DNA from: Flavobacterium psychrophilum | GTDB lineage: Bacteria > Bacteroidota > Bacteroidia > Flavobacteriales > Flavobacteriaceae | NCBI GenBank assembly: GCA_022730285.1 | Contig: DZCQ01000033.1 | Location: 1-18,664, forward strand | Direction: 5' to 3' | Length of the DNA: 18,664 nucleotides | Shown here: positions 15,208-18,664 of the stretch, one piece after another | How the letters are laid out: every line of letters starts with the position of its first letter | Position numbering within the stretch: position 1 is the first letter of the stretch | The notes under the pieces: generated by a model | Database searches by the model: none | What the model saw: the letters and a program-made list of their open reading frames with translations, nothing else | Told to the model about the DNA's origin: nothing | Program-made: the position numbers and the translations under genes

Positions 15208-15644
15208 TAACCTTTAGAAATTTCGTTTGACAATTCATTAGTATCATCGTCTTGTAAAGGGAAATACTTTTTGAGTTGTTGCCCTACATTGGTTATTCCA
15301 TCAACTAATCCTTGTTTAAACTGCCCTTGTTTAAATTGATTTTGAATTATTTGCTTGGTAGATTCCCAAAAGTTATCAGGAACCAAAGCATCAATACCTT
15401 TATCTCCACAAATGGCAAATACTTTGCTATTTACAGCAACATAAATAAGCACTCCATTAGACTGCTTGGTTTGATACATTTTTAATGAGTTAAAAACTTC
15501 CTCAGCACGTTCCATCACAGCCTTGGAAGTTTCTTTTTCTAAATGCACACGAATTTCACCAGAAGTATTTTTTTCTGCAATTTTAATTGCGTTCACAATT
15601 GCTTGTTCTTCGTCTTTTGATAAAAATCCTTCTACTTTTGACAT
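15207..15644 (-). CDS. Cytoplasmic TPM-domain protein
   Basis: This 145-residue protein is a second, stand-alone TPM domain without signal peptide or membrane helix. Family features are GEIRVHLEKE (29-38), the NGVLIYVAVNSKVFAICGDKGID stretch from residue 63 to 85 and a helix around NFWESTKQIIQNQF (91-104). A small duplication repeats QFKQG at 103-107 and 108-112. It lacks the Gly-rich tail of its downstream neighbour. Both ends overlap neighbours by a single base (TAATG), so lemA, this gene and the secreted TPM gene are probably translated in a coupled way and may act together. Its biochemical role is unknown; the conserved pairing with lemA is the main clue. Confidence 0.88.
   Translation of the reverse strand: MSKVEGFLSKDEEQAIVNAIKIAEKNTSGEIRVHLEKETSKAVMERAEEVFNSLKMYQTKQSNGVLIYVAVNSKVFAICGDKGIDALVPDNFWESTKQIIQNQFKQGQFKQGLVDGITNVGQQLKKYFPLQDDDTNELSNEISKG
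15309..15339 (-). repeat. 15-base tandem duplication within the TPM gene
   Basis: On the plus strand CTTGTTTAAACTGCC is followed by CTTGTTTAAATTGAT. The two in-frame 15-base units encode QFKQG twice, so the duplication keeps the reading frame. Confidence 0.7.
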
Positions 15645-16258
15645 TATTTTGTCTCTTTTTTGTCAAAGTTAAATTCTACAGAAGGGGCTTTTTCTGCACC
15701 TGCAACTGCTTCAAAATAAGGTTTTTCTTTCAAGCCATACCAACCAGCTAGGATATTTCTTGGAAAAGTAAGAATATTATTATTGTATGGTTTTACAGCT
15801 TCGTTAAAACGAGTTCTTGCAGTAAGAATTTGATTTTCGGTACTTGCCAATTCGTCTTGTAATTTCAAAAAATTTTCGTTAGATTTTAAAGTAGGATATG
15901 CCTCTACGCTTACTAATAATTTAGATAAAGAAGAAGTAACACCACTTTGTGCTTGGTTAAATTGTGCTAACTGCTCTGGAGTAATATTTTTTGGATCAAT
16001 AGTTATACCTGTCGCTTTGGCACGTGCCTCTGTTACTGCTGTCAGCGTTCCTTTTTCAAAATCTGCAGCACCTTGAACGGTTTTAACTAAATTCCCAATC
16101 AAATCGTTACGACGCTGGTATGCAGTATTCACATTACCCCAAGCTTCTTTTATACCTTGGTCAAAACCAATGGAGCTATTATAAATACCAGAAGCCCAGC
16201 TATAAAGTCCAATTGCTATTACTGCGATGATTCCTACTGGAATTAACCATTTTTTCAT
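15644..16258 (-). CDS. lemA: LemA family protein
   Basis: LemA proteins are inner-membrane anchored helical proteins of unclear function, found widely in bacteria next to TPM or membrane metalloprotease genes. The 204 residues begin with one membrane helix (3-22), then a long helical domain: SIGFDQGIKEAWGNVNTAYQ (29-48), RRNDLIGNLVKTVQG (49-63) and the family core around VEAYPTLKSNENFLKLQ and ELASTENQI, followed by ARTRFNEAVKPYN. The short N-terminal segment before the helix is basic, so the helical domain should lie outside the cytoplasm. The gene starts 40 bases after the MerR-like gene and its stop overlaps the TPM start by one base. Confidence 0.93.
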   Translation of the reverse strand: MKKWLIPVGIIAVIAIGLYSWASGIYNSSIGFDQGIKEAWGNVNTAYQRRNDLIGNLVKTVQGAADFEKGTLTAVTEARAKATGITIDPKNITPEQLAQFNQAQSGVTSSLSKLLVSVEAYPTLKSNENFLKLQDELASTENQILTARTRFNEAVKPYNNNILTFPRNILAGWYGLKEKPYFEAVAGAEKAPSVEFNFDKKETK

Positions 16259-16298
16259 AATTTTAGTTTTTAAAGTTTAATTATTTAGTTTTTATTAA

Positions 16299-16631
16299 TT
16301 ATAATTCTTTTTTAATCAGCAATAATTGTGCCTTAATTTGACCTAACTTATTAATAATTTCAAATTTATCTAAGGTTTTCTTTTTATTTTCTTTCAAATG
16401 ATTTTTTGCTCCTTCCAGTGTAAAACCCCTTTCTTTTACTAAGTGATAAATAAGTTCTAAATTTTTAATATCCTCCTGATTAAAAAATCTATTTCCTTTG
16501 GCATTTTTTTTAGGTTGTAGTATATCAAATTCTTTGTCCCAAAACCTAATAAGGGACTGATTTACATTTAAAGCACGGGCAACTTCTCCCATGGAATAAT
16601 ATCGTTTATTTTTATCTAGTTCAATACGCAT
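16299..16631 (-). CDS. Small MerR-type transcriptional regulator
   Basis: The 110-residue protein is little more than a MerR DNA-binding domain: YYSMGEVARALNVNQSLIRF (11-30) is the helix-turn-helix, then FWDKEFDILQPKKNAKGNRF (30-49) for the wing and RFFNQEDIKNLELIYHLVKE (48-67) for the second helical pair. The basic C-terminal helix (about 80-110) could form the usual antiparallel dimer coil. No cysteine is present for metal sensing and there is no ligand domain, so the signal is unknown. I chose the ATG at 16629-16631 over the TTG at 16641-16643. It lies 12 bases after the M23 gene stop and 40 bases before lemA, so it may regulate its own operon. Confidence 0.9.
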   Translation of the reverse strand: MRIELDKNKRYYSMGEVARALNVNQSLIRFWDKEFDILQPKKNAKGNRFFNQEDIKNLELIYHLVKERGFTLEGAKNHLKENKKKTLDKFEIINKLGQIKAQLLLIKKEL

Positions 16632-16643
16632 CGTTTTAAGCAA

Positions 16644-17621
16644 TTAATCGAAAGATTGATTTTCTTGAGTAGCAAGTTTTGCAATAGCTGCATATTCTGT
16701 TGCAGACATATTTCCATAATAAAAGTTAATTGGATTTACCACCGAGCCATTTTTATGCACTTCATAATGCAAATGTGGTGCTTGACTACGACCAGTACTT
16801 CCCACAAAACCAATTACATCTCCCCTTTTAACCCTCTGTCCTACTCTAGCTTTGTACCTACTTAAATGTGCATACAAAGTTTCGTAACCAAATCCATGTT
16901 GAATAACAATATGATTTCCAAATCCAGAAGCTGTGTTGTCTGCCCTTCTCACCACACCATCACCAGTTGCATAAATTGGTGTGCCAGTTGGTGATGTAAA
17001 ATCCATTCCTTTATGCATTTTTCGTGCTTTGGTAAAAGGGTCTGTTCTATATCCAAATCCAGAAGCCATTCTTTTTAAATCTTCATTTTTAACAGGCTGA
17101 ATTGCTGGAATAGAGGATAAAAATCTTTCTTTAGATTTAGAAAGTTTAACAATCTCATCTAATGATTTAGATTGAACTGCTAATTGTTTTGCAATATCTT
17201 CTACTCGTTGTGTAGTATTTCGCACAAGTTGTTCATTATTATAACTTAACAACTGTTGAAATCTATTTTCTGTAATAATTCCTTTTTTCTTGCTAGGCAG
17301 TACTGCTGTTGCATTGTTAAAATAAACCCTATATATATTATTATCTCTATCCTGCACATTGGATAGAACAACATCCAGCTCGTCAATTTTTTTATTTAAA
17401 ATTGTATAATTTAATTTCATATTTTCAACCTCACGAGTTAACAACTTATCTTTAGGGGTTTCAAAATAAGAAGTATTTACTAAGGCAACAAAACACAAAA
17501 AACCAAACAATGCAGAAGCTAGTAAAAATAAAAAAATATAACCAAAGCTTTTTATCTTTCTTTTCTTTATTTTCCGATAAGCTAAATTTTCAGCATCATA
17601 ATAATATTTTATTTTTGCCAT
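16644..17621 (-). CDS. Membrane-anchored M23 (LytM-type) peptidoglycan endopeptidase
   Basis: The 325-residue protein has a basic cytoplasmic start (1-26), one membrane helix (27-49), a helical stalk with coiled-coil character (about 57-95 and 135-165) and a LytM/M23 domain (about 183-300). Zinc ligands are His203 and Asp207 (HKGMD) and His285 in HLHYE (283-287), with His252 (AHLSRY) and His283 as the usual catalytic histidines. All positions are intact, so it should be an active peptidase that cuts cross-linking peptides in the periplasm, not a degenerate NlpD-like activator. Proteins of this layout help cell-wall remodelling and cell shape. It is the first gene of the minus-strand run towards lemA and is divergent from alaS. 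Confidence 0.94.
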   Translation of the reverse strand: MAKIKYYYDAENLAYRKIKKRKIKSFGYIFLFLLASALFGFLCFVALVNTSYFETPKDKLLTREVENMKLNYTILNKKIDELDVVLSNVQDRDNNIYRVYFNNATAVLPSKKKGIITENRFQQLLSYNNEQLVRNTTQRVEDIAKQLAVQSKSLDEIVKLSKSKERFLSSIPAIQPVKNEDLKRMASGFGYRTDPFTKARKMHKGMDFTSPTGTPIYATGDGVVRRADNTASGFGNHIVIQHGFGYETLYAHLSRYKARVGQRVKRGDVIGFVGSTGRSQAPHLHYEVHKNGSVVNPINFYYGNMSATEYAAIAKLATQENQSFD

Positions 17622-17628
17622 ATTTTAA

Positions 17629-17657
17629 AAAAACTATTTTTGCATTATAATTACAAA
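17629..17657 (-). promoter_or_regulatory. Candidate promoter of the M23 gene
   Basis: On the minus strand TTTG (17654-17657) and TAGTTTTT (17629-17636) are 17 bases apart. The -7 box differs from TAnnTTTG in its last base and the spacer is slightly short. The start would lie close to the ATG at 17621. Confidence 0.3.
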
Positions 17658-17724
17658 GTAACAAAATATTACATAAATTTAACGTGATTTCATACAAAAT
17701 ATTTCCGAATTGCAAATCTTTGGT

Positions 17725-17732
17725 TATTTTTG
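17725..17732 (+). promoter_or_regulatory. Exact -7 box upstream of alaS
   Basis: TATTTTTG matches TAnnTTTG fully, but no TTG sits at the normal distance upstream (the nearest is 12 bases away). If used, alaS would have a leader of about 148 bases. Weaker TACATTTT boxes lie nearer the gene (17843-17850 and 17862-17869). Confidence 0.35.
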
Positions 17733-17885
17733 TAAAAATATAACTTGTTTTACCTATTTTAAATTTTTTATTCTATCAAAATATTTCTTTATAAATAATT
17801 AAAATAAAGCAATTTATATTACTATCAGGTTTAATTTTAAAATACATTTTACAATTGTAGCTACATTTTTAATAAAAATAAAATA

Positions 17886-18664
17886 ATGACTTCAACAGAA
17901 ATACGCAAACAATTTCTCTCTTTTTTTGAATCCAAAGGACATTTAATCGTTCCATCGGCTCCAATCGTCTTAAAAGATGACCCAACCTTAATGTTTAACA
18001 ATTCGGGAATGGCACAATTCAAAGAATATTTCTTAGGTAATGGAACCCCAAAAAGCAGACGAATTGTAGATACTCAAAAATGTTTGCGTGTTTCAGGAAA
18101 ACACAATGATTTAGAAGATGTAGGTTTTGATACCTATCACCACACTATGTTTGAAATGCTTGGAAATTGGTCTTTTGGCGATTATTTCAAGAAAGAAGCC
18201 ATCAATTGGGCTTGGGAATTGTTGACCGAAGTTTATAAAATTCCGAAAGAAAATCTATACGTTTCTGTTTTTGAAGGAAATCCAGAAGAAAATGTTCCAT
18301 TTGATCAAGAAGCTTGGGATATTTGGAAAAATTTAATTGATGAAGACCGAATAATATTGGGGAACAAAAAAGATAATTTCTGGGAAATGGGAGACCAAGG
18401 ACCCTGTGGACCTTGTTCTGAAATTCACGTTGATTTGCGAACAGAAGCAGAAAAATCTTTAGTTTCGGGCAAAAGTTTAGTAAATAACGACCATCCACAA
18501 GTAGTGGAAATTTGGAACAACGTATTTATGGAATTTAACCGTAAAGCAGATGGGGCGTTAGAAAAATTACCAGCACAACACGTAGATACCGGAATGGGAT
18601 TTGAACGTTTGTGTATGGCATTGCAAGGAAAAACATCTAATTATGATACTGATGTTTTTACACC
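17886..18664 (+). CDS. alaS: Alanyl-tRNA synthetase, 5' part (cut by window edge)
   Basis: AlaRS charges tRNA-Ala with alanine. The window holds the first 259 complete codons of a protein expected to be about 870 residues. The class II catalytic core is intact: motif 1 region [20 protein letters not shown] (22-41), [10 protein letters not shown] (71-80), motif 2 [17 protein letters not shown] (85-101), [10 protein letters not shown] (172-181) and motif 3 [10 protein letters not shown] (233-242). The ATG at 17886 gives [10 protein letters not shown], matching the usual AlaRS opening. The editing domain and oligomerisation domain lie beyond the window. The reading frame is open to the last base, so the gene is cut by the window and not truncated biologically as far as can be seen. 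Confidence 0.96.
   Translation, partial: MTSTEIRKQFLSFFESKGHLIVPSAPIVLKDDPTLMFNNSGMAQFKEYFLGNGTPKSRRIVDTQKCLRVSGKHNDLEDVGFDTYHHTMFEMLGNWSFGDYFKKEAINWAWELLTEVYKIPKENLYVSVFEGNPEENVPFDQEAWDIWKNLIDEDRIILGNKKDNFWEMGDQGPCGPCSEIHVDLRTEAEKSLVSGKSLVNNDHPQVVEIWNNVFMEFNRKADGALEKLPAQHVDTGMGFERLCMALQGKTSNYDTDVFT

Noticed and set aside
16632..16643. TTG start adding four residues to the MerR-like gene
   Set aside because: ATG at 16629-16631 gives an N-terminus closer to what I recall for relatives.
18202..18498. 98-codon open frame on the minus strand
   Set aside because: It lies fully inside the alaS coding region, which has clear class II synthetase motifs; it is a shadow frame.

Overview
The window is an AT-rich, gene-dense stretch of a Bacteroidota chromosome, most likely from a Flavobacteriaceae relative. 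The evidence is the gene content (BshC, the KdsD-TatC-AhpD-like-LptB block, a DUF5606-type protein beside peptide deformylase, M23-MerR-LemA-TPM beside alaS), start codons that mostly lack a Shine-Dalgarno sequence, and several matches to the Bacteroidota promoter pattern (TTG about 19 bases before TAnnTTTG). I see no phage, plasmid, CRISPR array, insertion sequence, rRNA or tRNA gene. It reads as a mostly conserved housekeeping and envelope region.

Layout. 31-1623 (+) is bshC, the last step of bacillithiol synthesis. It converges on a minus-strand operon (4559 to 1659) of kdsD, tatC, an AhpD-like CxxC protein and lptB, and a perfect 16-bp hairpin serves both directions. This operon makes a Kdo precursor, moves folded proteins across the inner membrane and powers LPS export. 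An 86-bp gap with two head-to-head promoters separates it from recQ (+), which is followed after 7 bases by a membrane-anchored SRPBCC-like protein. A 443-bp gene-free gap (7806-8248) holds a striking inverted repeat, a terminator-like hairpin with a 13-T run, and a candidate def promoter. Then come def and a DUF5606-type gene (+), mazG and a small secreted protein (+), a minus-strand APC amino-acid permease, and divergently ruvB plus a short-chain dehydrogenase (+). The right part is a minus-strand run of M23 peptidase, MerR-like regulator, lemA, a cytoplasmic TPM protein and a secreted TPM/YgcG protein. The window ends in the first 259 codons of alaS (+), cut by the window edge.

The points most worth a second look are: a RecQ whose zinc-finger cysteines are all missing; a TTG start on kdsD, with promoter -7 boxes of kdsD and recQ only 7 bases apart; the membrane SRPBCC protein and palindrome-bearing gap between recQ and def; the lemA-TPM-TPM set joined by two one-base TAATG overlaps; and a ruvB promoter so close to its ATG that the message may be leaderless. 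Nothing here amounts to a clear new defence or mobile system. All domain calls were made by reading motifs, without database searches.
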